DNA of 40,927 nt from the NCBI GenBank assembly GCA_027577415.1, contig JANBQS010000071.1, positions 1-40,927 on the forward strand, given 5' to 3'. The first letter of the stretch is position 1; the number at the start of each line of letters is the position of its first letter. The translations under genes and the position numbers were made by a program. Positions 1-11,600 of this stretch are shown in pieces. Below the pieces are notes generated by a model. The model was not told where the DNA came from and ran no database searches. It saw only the letters and a program-made list of their open reading frames with translations. Source of the DNA: Coemansia sp. RSA 922. Lineage: Eukaryota > Kickxellomycota > Kickxellomycetes > Kickxellales > Kickxellaceae.

Positions 1-71
1 CATCATGTGAATGTTGGACTTGAAGAATAAAAAAAAGATTGTATAGAAAAAATAATTATTGAAAGAAAAAA

Positions 72-3000
72 CTAGTTCTTTTCACTACTATTTGTCGATT
101 CCTCTTTGCTACGTTCAGATCTCGGAGACGCCGACACGTATTGCTGTGGGATAGGCGGAACCATAGGAACAGCCGCCAGTGGTTCATAAGAGCTATTATA
201 GTACGCGCCACCATACGAGCTAGTATCAGGAGACATAGGAGCCGAATACTGACCCGTTGAGTATCCTCCCAATGGACTAGCCAGCGAAGGCGCATAAGAA
301 GCACGCGACGATAGACCCTGTGACGCCAACATTGGGATAATATTAGGAGTAAGATATCCCAAGCGCTCGATCGAGCCCGCCGCAGCCTGCGCATCCAGAT
401 CATCCATATCGGTAGCAGCCTGGTGAAGGATTGAAGCCTGACCCACACTAGTAACTTGCTCACCCATAGACTCGCGAGTAGTTAACATACGCGGCGATCC
501 CTCGTGGTTGATTGAATTGGACACAGAACCGGGTCTCGAAACAGCCAGACGCGATTGACGGGCACTTAGTGGCGGAGGCAAGTCAATACTAGACACTGCG
601 AGAGCTGCCAATGAGGGAACTGAGCCCAAGATTACCTGAGTCTTGCGACGTTTCTCAGCCTCAAAATCGCACCAGCGCTTCATTACGATCTGCGACGAAT
701 CAAACTCGCCATTAGCACCGCCATGTCCCTTATCCTTGTCTTCACCATGTACCATACGGGTCTGTCCCCAAGAAAAGTCGTCAAAGTGCCAGTACGCATA
801 AGTCGGCAGTACGAAATTCCAAATCGGCAGCGAGCACAGGTAGATTAACATCCAGCCAATGTAGACTAGCTTGCGCGACGTTAGACCGATAAGAACGGCG
901 GGGAGACCTAGAATGACCGCGAGCAGTGATAGTGGCAGCCAGGGGACAGGGCGTGTGAACGTGGCAACAATAATGACGTAGAGCGTAAACACAATGGCGG
1001 CGGGGAGCGCCAGAGTACCGACAAGATCCATGAAGATCATAAACTGCATGGAGAGACAGAAAGTACCGCAGAGATCGTTGACAAGCACAAGTTCGCCCAA
1101 ATTGTGAACAGTCGAGTTGATCCAGCGACGACGCTGCGACAATAGGATCTTGAACGAGTCAGGGACCACAGTCTTGCAGACGGCCGATGGAATAAACATC
1201 ATCTTGCGTTTCGGGAAAGTACGCAACATGAGCGTCGACAGGTAGCGGTCCTCGCCCAAGAGCAATAGGTTCTTCTTGTGCAAAGTGTCGACGACATTCT
1301 CCGAGTAGTTCTCCACAATATCAGGGTTAGCCAAAATAGGCACCCAATAGCCGTGCTGACCCTTGGGCGCCTTGATCCGATACATACAGAAGCAACCGGG
1401 CAGGCAAGTGACACCACCAAACACCGACTCAAAGGCCTTGGCCTGGTGATGGGCGATATAGTACTCGAAGACCTGGATCATCGTAACCCAGGAGTCAGTC
1501 TTGTTGGCGATCTTGGTCTCTCCACACTGACCCATGATAGTCGGGTCGTCGACCATAGCCTTGACCATGCGCGTGAGACTGTCGACGTATACCTTAGTAT
1601 CAGCATCAACCATAAGAACGATCTCAAAGTTGTCGGGAGTAACGCCAGTAACGTTCCACATAGCGTTGAATAGCTCGTACTCGAGCTCGGTCATACGCTC
1701 GTCGAACATTACGCGCTGCAAGAAGCTCATCAAAATGATCTGCGAGTCACGCTTTCCGCGGTTACCAGGCTTGGGCTCAGAGGCCTCGTCGGGCGACCCG
1801 CATTTGACGACGAGGATCATGGGCACGCGGTTCTCACGAGCATAAGGTGGCGACTTTTCACCCGGTGAGTAATACCCAGCATAAAGCTTAGCCATGTTGT
1901 GACGCTTGGCTCCCTGCGCTATGCTGACGTACGAGTAGGCTTGTACGCGGTCGGGCGGGATAACAAAATCAGTCATCATCGATAGACAGACGTCAGGCGT
2001 GTACATGTCCTCGCCAGCGCCCTTGATAAGACCGTCGCAGATAATGAACAGACATTTGTGCGACGCCGGGTAATCAGTACCGCTCAGCGAGTCCAGCGTC
2101 GTGCGGATACCGTGCGCGCCCTCAGAGTAGCAAGTGACAAGTAATAGTGTGTACGCCAGCGCAAAGTCCCACGGAGAAGTCACTGCCGTAACCATAGGCG
2201 CCGTAGGCCCAGACTCGTCAGTAGGCGCAATGGGCGTTAGGCTAGCCGACTGCCGCGCCACGGCAAAGAGCGACTGACGAGCGGGTATCCTCGCCTTGTC
2301 GCGGGCGCCGGGCTCATCTCCAGGCATGAAATGCGAGTAGCGCGAGGTAGTCGGGAAGAACCTCGAGCGACGATTAGCCGCATTACCGCCCCTCACAGTA
2401 GGGTCAGCCAGCACAGTGTAAGTGCGGTCGAGCTGCTCGGCATTCTGGCCATTAGCATCATAGTGGTTGTTGACATCAGCCCAGGCTTCAATGGCGGCCT
2501 GGCGGTCCTTGCGATCAACCGCCGAGTCGCTACGCACTTGGCCTAAGCGGGGCCCCATGAACCAGCCAAAGTAAATGGCCATGAAAAATTTGGCAAACAC
2601 GCCGCCCAAAATAACAATCAACGACACGTACAGCATAATGTTCGCCGCAATACATCCCAGAGACGATGCGTCGATAGATCCGACTCGGAAAAGATCCAAC
2701 GCACACGCGCCAACATCTTTCATCGAGCCGCTAGACAGGTGTAGGGACACGTCTTTGCCTCGCATCGAGCCCTTTATGAGCGCCGCCAGCTCAGCGGGAG
2801 GCTTGGCCGTCGGAAGAAGGAACTGGCCGCGTAGCAAATCTAGCACTGCGCCGTTATACACAACGAGATTGGCTTGGCTACGCACGTCGTCCCACGAGTA
2901 CTGCACAGGCGTGCTGTCAAGCTGTGCCAGCGCCCGACGTCCCGCCGCCGAGTTGTGGCAGCCCTGGTTGCTAGGAATCTGGTTGGCGTCAATAGACCCC

Positions 3001-4097
3001 GACGCGTTATAGTACACACAGGGGAAAGCGTTGATGACGTTGCCGTTGGCGTCTTGCGTGGATCTGTCGTAGTTCATAACGCCGTGGCAGGCGCTGTTGG
3101 GATTCTGGAACAAAAAGCTCAAGTCCTTGCCACCAGCATTGGCAGGCGCACCCATGATGTTGGCGTTGGCAGGGCCGGTCCAGGGGGACGCCTTGGCGTG
3201 CTTAAACTTGGTAATATCGTAAGCACGACCTTGAACCACCACATAGCCGTTGCCGACCTCGTTCCACTTGATTCTGGTCTGCTGGCCAGACAGCCCACAC
3301 AGCACCTGCTGGAAGCCAAAAGTAAGAAAGGCAATGGCGCCCATCAGAAGGAGAATGAGACTGACCAGCCCAATCTTCTCGCGCCACGCCATTTGCACCT
3401 GCGAGTCGGGCATGCCGAAGCAGCGGAGTACGCGCCCAGGCGCCCAGAACGTAACAGCGCGGCAGAATGTTTGCCAGGGGTTTGGGCAGCATCGCCGTCT
3501 GCGTGGCTTTCCGGCCTGCTGCTTGCGCCGCTGCCGCGCTGCTGCTGCCGCGCGGGCTCGGCTGCTGGGCTCTCCGGCCTGCTGCCTTTCGGGCCGCACT
3601 AGCGACCGGTGCCGCGCGGGTGCCTTGTACGACGCAAAGCCCTCCTCGCTGGCCTCCTGGTCGCCAGCGGGCTGCTGACGCCGCCTACGCTGCAAATGCC
3701 GGCCCTCGTCAACTGGCGTGGTGGCAGGCAAACCTACAGGCAGCTCGCCTATGCCACGCAGCAGAGGCTCGCCGGCAATCAGCGGCCGGTGGTCAGCCTG
3801 CTGTCCTGCCTGCGAAGAAATGTCCGATGCCGTGCGCTGGTCCAACCGGTCTCGGACCGCGTCGTTGCGGGTGTGCGAGCTAGTGCTGGACAGAACTTCC
3901 AACTCTACGCCACTATTTGGATGTAATCCAGGACTACCCCCAAAAAACCCAGCCGCAGTATTGTTGTTGCCTGGTGGAAGTACGCCGTCAAACCCGTCAG
4001 AGCCCGGGCTACTGTTGTTAGTGTACTGTCTTTGCTGCCGTCTGTTGTCGAACCCATCGTCGTCCTCAAACGGACCTTGCTTTCCACTGTTCGCCAT
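72..4097 (-). CDS. chitin synthase, class IV-like (division 2, with cytochrome b5-like segment)
   Basis: This 1341-residue single-exon protein is a processive family 2 glycosyltransferase that polymerises N-acetylglucosamine from UDP-GlcNAc into chitin and extrudes it through the plasma membrane. The first ~235 residues are low-complexity and rich in Q, R and A. A membrane segment follows at about 243-262, then a cytochrome b5-like stretch (GYVVVQGRAYDITKF, about 283-298), then a second membrane segment. Catalytic motifs are DADT (D831/D833), the acceptor-site GEDRY (D950) and QRRRW (988-992), followed by a cluster of C-terminal membrane helices. A b5-like domain without a myosin motor is typical of class IV enzymes related to yeast Chs3. 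The serine-rich tail may be regulatory. No upstream in-frame start competes with the ATG at 4097. Family assignment is certain; the class number is likely. Confidence 0.96.
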   Translation of the reverse strand: MANSGKQGPFEDDDGFDNRRQQRQYTNNSSPGSDGFDGVLPPGNNNTAAGFFGGSPGLHPNSGVELEVLSSTSSHTRNDAVRDRLDQRTASDISSQAGQQADHRPLIAGEPLLRGIGELPVGLPATTPVDEGRHLQRRRRQQPAGDQEASEEGFASYKAPARHRSLVRPERQQAGEPSSRARAAAAARQRRKQQAGKPRRRRCCPNPWQTFCRAVTFWAPGRVLRCFGMPDSQVQMAWREKIGLVSLILLLMGAIAFLTFGFQQVLCGLSGQQTRIKWNEVGNGYVVVQGRAYDITKFKHAKASPWTGPANANIMGAPANAGGKDLSFLFQNPNSACHGVMNYDRSTQDANGNVINAFPCVYYNASGSIDANQIPSNQGCHNSAAGRRALAQLDSTPVQYSWDDVRSQANLVVYNGAVLDLLRGQFLLPTAKPPAELAALIKGSMRGKDVSLHLSSGSMKDVGACALDLFRVGSIDASSLGCIAANIMLYVSLIVILGGVFAKFFMAIYFGWFMGPRLGQVRSDSAVDRKDRQAAIEAWADVNNHYDANGQNAEQLDRTYTVLADPTVRGGNAANRRSRFFPTTSRYSHFMPGDEPGARDKARIPARQSLFAVARQSASLTPIAPTDESGPTAPMVTAVTSPWDFALAYTLLLVTCYSEGAHGIRTTLDSLSGTDYPASHKCLFIICDGLIKGAGEDMYTPDVCLSMMTDFVIPPDRVQAYSYVSIAQGAKRHNMAKLYAGYYSPGEKSPPYARENRVPMILVVKCGSPDEASEPKPGNRGKRDSQIILMSFLQRVMFDERMTELEYELFNAMWNVTGVTPDNFEIVLMVDADTKVYVDSLTRMVKAMVDDPTIMGQCGETKIANKTDSWVTMIQVFEYYIAHHQAKAFESVFGGVTCLPGCFCMYRIKAPKGQHGYWVPILANPDIVENYSENVVDTLHKKNLLLLGEDRYLSTLMLRTFPKRKMMFIPSAVCKTVVPDSFKILLSQRRRWINSTVHNLGELVLVNDLCGTFCLSMQFMIFMDLVGTLALPAAIVFTLYVIIVATFTRPVPWLPLSLLAVILGLPAVLIGLTSRKLVYIGWMLIYLCSLPIWNFVLPTYAYWHFDDFSWGQTRMVHGEDKDKGHGGANGEFDSSQIVMKRWCDFEAEKRRKTQVILGSVPSLAALAVSSIDLPPPLSARQSRLAVSRPGSVSNSINHEGSPRMLTTRESMGEQVTSVGQASILHQAATDMDDLDAQAAAGSIERLGYLTPNIIPMLASQGLSSRASYAPSLASPLGGYSTGQYSAPMSPDTSSYGGAYYNSSYEPLAAVPMVPPIPQQYVSASPRSERSKEESTNSSEKN

Positions 4098-5833
4098 TGA
4101 TATATCTTATCCCCTCCTTTGCAGACTATACACTGTTGATAAGAAGGAAAAAAAAAGTAGAGAAAAGAAAATGGTTTAGTAAAAAAGTGTACAGGAAACA
4201 AGAAAAAATGTGTGTGTGGCGCATGGGAGGAGGAGGGATGTTTATTTTTTTTTTTCCCAAGGCTACCAAAAAAGCAGATGGATGCCGAGAATGGTGGCAT
4301 AACGGTGACATAAACGGCCCCTGCGCTTATTGTCCTCCTGTAAATAGAAGCGGGATGTAGGTGGAGTGTACATGGGCGTGACCCAAAAGATCTTTTTTTT
4401 TTTTTTGTTCTCGCCACATTACCACCAATGTCCTTCTTGCCGAAAGGCAAGTGTGTGTTGTTTTTTGGGCTGTGAGGAAACGCCACACACTAAAGGCCGA
4501 AGGAGAAACCAGACCAAATAAGGGGAGGAGACTGATTGTTCCTGGAACGGCCACTTTCACAAGAATGAAGAAAGGCACGCTCAGAGCTTTCTTGTGAGGC
4601 TTACCTTGTTCCCGAAAAAAAAAAAAGGTCCTGGTGGTCTCCGCCTTTTTCCGACTTTGTCGCCGTCGTTTTTTTTATGTCTACTGGGCGGAGTATCTAG
4701 ATAGAATGAGTTCGTTAATAAAAGGAGGCGCGGGAGGTGAACAGGAAATAGTGAGAGATAGAGTGCAAACGACAAAAAAAATAAAATAAAATAAAAAATC
4801 AAATATGAAAGCCAAAAAGTTCTCTCCCCCATTCTCCAGAGACAAAAACAAGATAGGGCTTCTTTGTCGTACACGCTTGGGGAAGGGGGTGAACTGCCCA
4901 ATTAAGACCAGCATTCCTGTTGCTGTTTCTCAAAAATAGATGAGATTCACCTCACCCCCCCCAGCCGAGCCGTCCGCTCGGTTGTATTTGGATTTGAAGT
5001 ACACTGGCGTCATCGACTCGCTCAAAAGAGATCTGCAAGAGATGATCGTCAAGGTCTGAAAGCCTTACCTTGTCTGTCTGTTTTTTCTGGGCTGAAACGT
5101 AAACAATCGAACTGTTACTGTTATGCGAAAAGAAAAAAAAAGCCGACAGACTAGAAAGAAGAAAAAAACAATAACAGATAAAGGCAGTAAGCTACCTTTA
5201 GCTACCTAGTAGCCTACACAATAATATGAAATAGGTGTTTTTTTTATGTGGAGAAAAGAAGAAAGAAAAAAGGGGGAAAAAACACTTAAGAGAAGAAAGC
5301 CACATGAGGGAGATGGCCCCCTTATGAAGAATACCGGTTCCTACTTTTATAGGCATCTATTTCTCAAGCCCCCCCCCTCTCTCCTTCTGAGCGGAATGCA
5401 TGAGATTTGGGCTGATGTCTTGGTGGTTGAGGAGGGGGGGAACGTGTCCGGGCTATAAATATCTTTTTTTTATCTAACGATGTGGGAATTGGGGGAGGTG
5501 GTGGAATCCAGCTCCATGCTCCAGGTATTGTCCGTGCTCACGCACAGACGCCTCACATAGATGCGATTATTGGGGGGAGGGGGAGTAAGATCTATTGTTC
5601 TGTTTTTGTCTTCTCTCACCCCACCACCACTAGTCTTTGTGGTTTTCCAATATATTCACACACCCAAGATTCCTTCTCTCTGAAAAAAAATATGTAAAGC
5701 ATGGCGAATGCGGATGCAATATACTTGTGTGGTCGGATGTCTAATTGTCTACACACAATACAAGAAATATAGCAACTAACAATGAGCGTAATATAACATT
5801 CTATACCGAGTGACTTTCAAATAAAAAAAATTA
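4098..5833. other. intergenic region, 1.7 kb, A/T-homopolymer rich
   Basis: This stretch lies upstream of the chitin synthase and downstream of the first metallo-beta-lactamase gene. It holds many A and T runs, C/G runs and a (AAAAT)n-like tract near 4770-4800. Open frames here are low-complexity translations and are not supported as genes. The only stretch that looks coding is the 39-codon frame at 4940-5059, listed separately. Confidence 0.6.
4940..5059 (+). CDS. possible 39-residue small protein or orphan exon
   Basis: This ATG-to-TGA frame has ordinary mixed codons, unlike the homopolymer-rich DNA on both sides. An in-frame TAG sits directly before the ATG. The product has a proline-rich N-terminus and a C-terminal stretch (LYLDLKYTGVIDSLKRDLQE) that reads as a charged amphipathic helix. 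The end also reads AAG|GTCTGA, so it could be an exon with a weak GT donor. No downstream exon was found. It is not recognised as a member of any family and may be chance. Confidence 0.25.
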   Translation: MRFTSPPPAEPSARLYLDLKYTGVIDSLKRDLQEMIVKV

Positions 5834-7078
5834 TTAATTTGGTGAGGTCAGCGGGTTAGCCAGTGTGGTTTCTCCAATACTTATGACCGAGAATTCCTCC
5901 GCCTTATGACCGCGAGCCAGCATTTCGCTTTTCAATCTAATGGGCGGCTCATCAGTAGGCTCATTAGTGAGTATAAAAGTGCCCCAATGAGTACCAATAG
6001 ACTTTTTCGATCCAATATCCTCATGAATACGAACAGCTTGCTCCGGATTGACATGCATACCAGAAAACATTATTTCTGGCGCATACGCTCCAATAGCAAT
6101 AGCCGAGAGATCGAATGGTCCATAGACGCGACCGATCTGCTTAAACGCCGGACACTCTGCCTTGCTCTCGTTACCGTAGACTGACGAGTAGGCGGTATCC
6201 CCCGAGAAGAAAAATTTGCCGCCAGACGGTCCCCGAATAACCCAACTACTCCACAAGGTCGCCATACGGTCAAATATCCCGCGTGCAGTCATATGCTGAG
6301 CCGGCGTACATGCCAAAGTAAACTGTCCGTCTATACCAGGTACCGTTATATGGAATTCGTCCCACCAGTCACCGATAAACACATTACGGAACCCCACAGA
6401 CTCCAAAATACTGCGGTTGCCTAGGGGCGAGTATACGCGGATATCAGGATATCTTTTCGCTACCTCACGTAATGTGTTCCAGTCCAAGTGGTCATAATGA
6501 TTGTGCGAGACTATCAGCACATCGACTACATCAGGCAAGTCCTTTACTTGACATGCTGGTGCCGTATACCGCTTGGGTCCTATCCACTGTGAGGGCGAGC
6601 ATCTTTGCGAAAAAACCGGGTCGCAAAGTATCGTCGCCCCGTCCACTTGCACCAACAAAGAGGCATGTCCCAACCAAGTTACTTGCATCTGTCCAGAGGC
6701 AGGTCCGTCGATAAGCGTACGGTCTAAGGTCACGACCTTTGGTACTCGTCCTTGGGCTATTGCTTGTTTGGCTGCTTTCCTGTCAAAATTGAATATCAGG
6801 TCTTTGATAAACAACAGAAACGGTGGTACCGCAAACGAGGGCCATGGGTTTGTGAAGCGTCCGTTCTTGTGGTGCGATTTGTCCTTGGCTAATTCTAAAC
6901 GCAGGGCCTCCCCATTTAGCTCGGCTGTATCGTCAGGTTTGCTCATTGTGATCGAGGAAGTTATTGTGGGCAGTAATGATAGTTTGGAGATGATGCCCCG
7001 CGCTGTTGGTACAGATGGAAGGGCGCTGGTTTTGTATAGGCGTCGGTTTGATGTTGGTAAAGCACGCCGCAAAAGCAT
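5834..7078 (-). CDS. NAPE-PLD/FMP30-like metallo-beta-lactamase-fold hydrolase, copy 1 (mitochondrial)
   Basis: This 414-residue protein belongs to the zinc phosphodiesterase family that includes N-acylphosphatidylethanolamine phospholipase D and yeast Fmp30. All metal ligands expected for the family are visible: H192, H194, D196 and H197 in SHNHYDHLD, H262 in TPAQHMTAR, D294 in SGDTAYSS and H364 in IGTHWGTF. The first ~44 residues are rich in R, S and T with no acidic residue, as in a mitochondrial presequence, and this supports the ATG at 7078. An internal ATG at 6946 would give the form without it. It is a tandem paralogue of the next gene. Substrate is inferred from the family, probably N-acyl phospholipids. 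Confidence 0.9.
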   Translation of the reverse strand: MLLRRALPTSNRRLYKTSALPSVPTARGIISKLSLLPTITSSITMSKPDDTAELNGEALRLELAKDKSHHKNGRFTNPWPSFAVPPFLLFIKDLIFNFDRKAAKQAIAQGRVPKVVTLDRTLIDGPASGQMQVTWLGHASLLVQVDGATILCDPVFSQRCSPSQWIGPKRYTAPACQVKDLPDVVDVLIVSHNHYDHLDWNTLREVAKRYPDIRVYSPLGNRSILESVGFRNVFIGDWWDEFHITVPGIDGQFTLACTPAQHMTARGIFDRMATLWSSWVIRGPSGGKFFFSGDTAYSSVYGNESKAECPAFKQIGRVYGPFDLSAIAIGAYAPEIMFSGMHVNPEQAVRIHEDIGSKKSIGTHWGTFILTNEPTDEPPIRLKSEMLARGHKAEEFSVISIGETTLANPLTSPN

Positions 7079-7331
7079 AAAATAAAAAAAATTAGTTTAG
7101 TAAAAGAAAAAAGAAAGAATAATTATATAAAGAATAGCCTAGACAACCTCCACCCCCTATTCCTAAGCAAAGGGTGTCTTTAAAAGGAAAGTGCGTGCCA
7201 AGACATGGAGGAGAATCCCGCCTGAAAATTATTCACTTGCATCTAATCCGAAATTCTATGCAAGTGGAAGGGATACTCGGAAATAGTTCGGGCGCACAGA
7301 TGAATTGAATAGAAAAAGACCTCTTACTAAT

Positions 7332-8441
7332 CTAAATAGTCACAGACATCACCAATGGGCCCGACGTAGTCTCACCGATACTAAGGACAGCGAATGCTTG
7401 ATCTGAATGGCCACGAGCAGTCATCTCCCGAACAAAGCGCGCAGGTGGCTCGTCAACAGGCTCGCTGGTAAGCATGAAGGTGCCCCAGTGAATCGGTACT
7501 GACTTTCTGGACCCAATGTCCTCGTGAATCCTGACAGCATGCTCAGGCTTGGAATTAACCCCACAGAAAAAGTTCTCTGGTCCATATCCGCCCACAGCCA
7601 GCGCAGCCAAGTCAAAGGGTCCATAGACCTGTCCTATTTGCTTAAAGGCCGGACACACAGCACCTTCTTCATTGTTGTATGTGGACGAGTACGCAGTATC
7701 ACCCGAGAAGAACACCCGCCGGCCAAATGGACCCTCTATGACCCAGCTACTCCACAGAGTCTTGTTGAGGTCAAACAGTCCACGCGACGTAATGTGTTGA
7801 GCTGGCGTACATGCGAACTTGTACTTGGCGTGTCCATCTTTTCCAAACATCGGTATGGAGATTTCCTCCCACCAGTCCTTGAGATACACGATCCTAAATC
7901 CAGCAGCATCCAGTATCGGACCATTGCCCAGGGGAGCGACTACCTGGATTGCGGGATACCTTGCAGCGACCTCACGCAATGTGCTATAGTCCAAGTGGTC
8001 GTGGTGGTTATGTGAGATGACGAGAAAGTCTATACCTTCCGGTAGGTCTTTCACTTGACAAGGCGCCCTAGTATACCGCTTGGGACCCATCCACTGTACG
8101 GGCGAGCAGCGTTCGGAGAATACAGGGTCGCAGAGAATCTTCGCATAGTCCAGTTGTATCAGCACTGATGAGTGACCAAGCCACGTCAGCTGTAGATTGT
8201 CAGAGTGCAAGTCCAATACGGCGCTGTCGAGTGACACTACTTGGGGCGCTCTGCCTTCGGCTATTGACTTTTTGGCGGCGCTAGTGTCGCGTGTCAAGAG
8301 GTGGCGGTAAAATGTCAATGGAGGCACTTCTGTGAATGATGGCCAGGGGTTGCCAAACCGCCCATTCTTCAAGTGATGCGACTTGTCTGAGAGAAGCTGG
8401 ACCCGCAGCTGCTCTCTTTCATTGTCTGGTTCAGTAGACAT
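7332..8441 (-). CDS. NAPE-PLD-like metallo-beta-lactamase-fold hydrolase, copy 2
   Basis: This is a tandem paralogue of the gene at 5834-7078 on the same strand. More than half the residues match by eye, and all metal-ligand motifs are kept (SHNHHDHLD, TPAQHITSRG, SGDTAYSS, IHWGTF). The chosen ATG at 8441 gives 369 residues starting MSTEPDNE, which aligns with the body start of copy 1 (MSKPDDTAE). The frame stays open to an ATG at 8624, which would add 61 residues with a hydrophobic stretch (LGLPLCVFLLYQFLAKF). That start lies only 40 bp from the divergent TTI1 start, so the shorter form is preferred but not proven. If the short form is right, this copy has lost the mitochondrial presequence of copy 1. 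Confidence 0.87.
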   Translation of the reverse strand: MSTEPDNEREQLRVQLLSDKSHHLKNGRFGNPWPSFTEVPPLTFYRHLLTRDTSAAKKSIAEGRAPQVVSLDSAVLDLHSDNLQLTWLGHSSVLIQLDYAKILCDPVFSERCSPVQWMGPKRYTRAPCQVKDLPEGIDFLVISHNHHDHLDYSTLREVAARYPAIQVVAPLGNGPILDAAGFRIVYLKDWWEEISIPMFGKDGHAKYKFACTPAQHITSRGLFDLNKTLWSSWVIEGPFGRRVFFSGDTAYSSTYNNEEGAVCPAFKQIGQVYGPFDLAALAVGGYGPENFFCGVNSKPEHAVRIHEDIGSRKSVPIHWGTFMLTSEPVDEPPARFVREMTARGHSDQAFAVLSIGETTSGPLVMSVTI

Positions 8442-8664
8442 GTAGGTATTGATAGAGTGAAATTTTGCCAAAAATTGATACAATAGAAAGACACAAAGAG
8501 GCAACCCAAGGGATGGAGGATGACTTGTTTCTAACTTGTGTCGGACCATAATCGATTTGTCTCGAGCTCCTGTCATCACCACTGCCGCTAATTTGCGGCA
8601 ACGGCTTACGAATGGTGTACTCATTCAATTTATATCTTTATCATTTAGAGTTAATAGAGACACC

Positions 8665-11600
8665 ATGGATATTCGCGCAGTTGCCGCCTCAGTAGCGCAA
8701 AGTCTCCAGCCGGGATCGCCTCAACGGCGAGATTTAGGTCGACGACTAGAGCAGCTCGTCTATGCCACCAAGGCCACAAAGGCAGCAAACGTCGAAGCCA
8801 CCTCGCTACTCACACATATCACGCTCGTGCAGGCGCGGGTATTTGCGCCAGGCAATGCTTTATCCGACCGCGAGCGAGAACTAGCACTCGAATCGTTACG
8901 CGAAGCACTGACACCCAGCCGCCACCCACGTATGTCGGAAGTACACGCGATTATTGTCGACCACCTCAGCCGTATTCTTATTCCGCTCTTCGCAGTCAGC
9001 GACCCAGTATGCCCAGAGCCCACGCGGCAGCTGGCTATTGCTTGCTGGCGACAGCTGGCTACTGCCATAGCGTCTGTGCATATTCCTCAGGCGCATCCAC
9101 CGTCTCACACGCCCTCTGCAGCTCTGGGCACGCCGCCGTGTACAGTGGCACTGGCTGGGTATATTGGCGCTTATCTGCCTCCGGACTATCTGTCTTTGGC
9201 GGCTTGCGCGCTGTTGGATAACGCAGAGCTGGCCGATAGTCAGCAACTGCGGATAGCGGCGCTGGAAGCGCTGAGTGATATTTTGCGCTCGGATACTGGG
9301 ATCCTTAGTCACTGTACTATTTTGCGCCCTATTTTTCCCGGCGTCTCATCAGCCCTAGCTCGCGTTGCACTGGCCCAGATGCCGCCGGCTCTTGGCTCTA
9401 AGCAGGCGTCGAGTGGCCAGCAAGGCAGCACTGGTTTGGAGGCCGGCATGGCAAAGATGGCGATCGGCGCGAGTGCTTGGAGAAAGCCCACGGCGGCTGT
9501 GCGCGCTCTAGCGATAGACACCCTACGTATAGCCATTCTGGCGCTGTACCAAAAGCCAGGCAAAGCGGGTATCGCTGCAGACAAAGAGGAAGAGGTGGCC
9601 GGCTGGGCTAAGCGCGCTCGCCATGGCATCGAGAGCATCCTCCACGAAAGCAGCGAGGAAAAAGAAAGCATCTCGGCGTCTGGCGTGGTGCCAGCAGACG
9701 AGTACCTGCGCCGTTTGCGACACATACTCTGGCGACTGGCGGGCCTACGCCACACTGAGCATATGGCGATCTCGCGCTCCCTGCTGAAACTGTTCTCGTC
9801 GGTGGCCCTAGACTGCTTGGCCTTACGGAATACGCCCTGCGCGTCTCTGGCTGTTGAGGCGTGTTTTGCTGTTGGCCACACGCGCCACGCAGTCCCTGAA
9901 TACTCGGACCATGTGGACCGCCTCGCTGCCCTGTGCTTGGACCCGGGCTACGGGCGCGTGGTAGCGCAGCAGTTTGACTCTGTGCTGCCTATGTTTGACC
10001 GCTACATCTCGCGTGGCACCGAGACGCAGCGCGTCGACGTGCTGGCCCTCGTCGCTGGCTATGCCCGCGTGCTGCCCAAGACCGAGGCCCATGGGCTGCT
10101 CGGTCCATGGTGGAGTGCTCGCGGTCTGCGCTTGCTTGTGGAGTCGCTTGGTATCTCGCTGCCCGGTACTTCTTTGCTTATTACCGAGGTGTCGTCGGAC
10201 TCTGATGTTGCTCGTGTTCCGGTGCCATTTGTCCTTGACGCCTACCGCACTGCTGAGCTGCGTGCGGCACTCGATGGGTTTGTTAAGATCATTGCGCAGG
10301 TGTTGAGCCCCGCTGTTGTCTGCGCTCAGTTGATAGCAATGTTGACTGGAAACGCTGCTGCGCTTCGTCCCGCTGCCCTGTGGCTGCTGACTAGTGTGGC
10401 TCCCTTGGGTGGTCGTGAGGAAATGGCTGCTGTGTACCAGCCTGCGTTCCAGTACTGTGTCGACTACTTTGGATCCGCTGATTCGGCACTCACTGTCCAG
10501 GAACCATCGTCTCCTGTGCTTGCTAAATCGAATGTGGGTTCTGATGATGAGTCGTCTCGCGTGTTGCAATCCTGTGCTGTACTCAATGCCATCTCGGCTA
10601 TTGTGCCTACCATGGGATCTGGTGCTTCTTATTACCTGGACTTGCTGTTATTCCCATTACTGCAAATATCGTCTGCTGATTCGCCGCTTCTTCGCGACCA
10701 GGCACAACGCGCACTAACTATCTTGGCACATACTACGGGCTCCTTATCTATACCGGAGTTGCTCAAAAGCAATATCGACTATATCATCGAGGGCTGCTCT
10801 CAGCAACTGCGGTTGGTCGAACTTCATCCTCAGGTTTTCCATATCTTGACTAGTGCCGTGTTGCTTGTTGGTCAGGATATTTTGGTCTACTTGAATGATG
10901 TCGTTGAAGATTCGCTAGACGTCTGCGAAGATATGCTTGACGACGAGGTTGTGACTACTAGCGCCTTACAGTTTCTCGAGGTCGTCACTAGGACTGTTGC
11001 CGCTGGACGACGTACTACTGGCTTGATCGAGAGCGGTGAAGCTGGGAAATCACCGGTGGGGATAGCTGATCCGGATTCTATTGGTCACGTACTCAGTGAG
11101 CTGGACGACTGGGACGCACAAGATCAGATATCTGAATTTGTTGACTTTGGACAATCAGAAGAAGAGCCTGTTGATAATGAGTTGGCTACTAGACTCACGC
11201 CAGAGAACAAGGAGGAGGAGGCGGGTAGTCCGTTGGCGATAAAAATATCCTTGGTAGCGCAAAACTTTTTGGCTGCGGAAACTGGAGCTCAACAACTACT
11301 AGCGCTCAAAATAGTGCAGAACGCGATACACGCCCTAACCGATACTCGCGACCTATTACCTTTGATAAACGAAGTATGGCCTGCCCTAGTTCATCGTTTA
11401 GATCGTGGTCGAGACCTGTTCTATGTTACTTTGGCTGCTTGTGATGTCATTGAGGCTGTGTGTCAGTTGGGTGAGAGTTGGATGCGTAAACGTGTTCATG
11501 ATGACTTGTGGCTACATTTTCAACATATCTTGCGTGAGGCATCGCCCATGTCGGTTGCTCAGAAAAGTACTGAGCGTGATCTCGTCTTTAGGATTTTGCG

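Noticed and set aside
1278..3926. Several long open frames on the plus strand across the chitin synthase
   Set aside because: They are antisense shadows of the chitin synthase and show no domain of their own.
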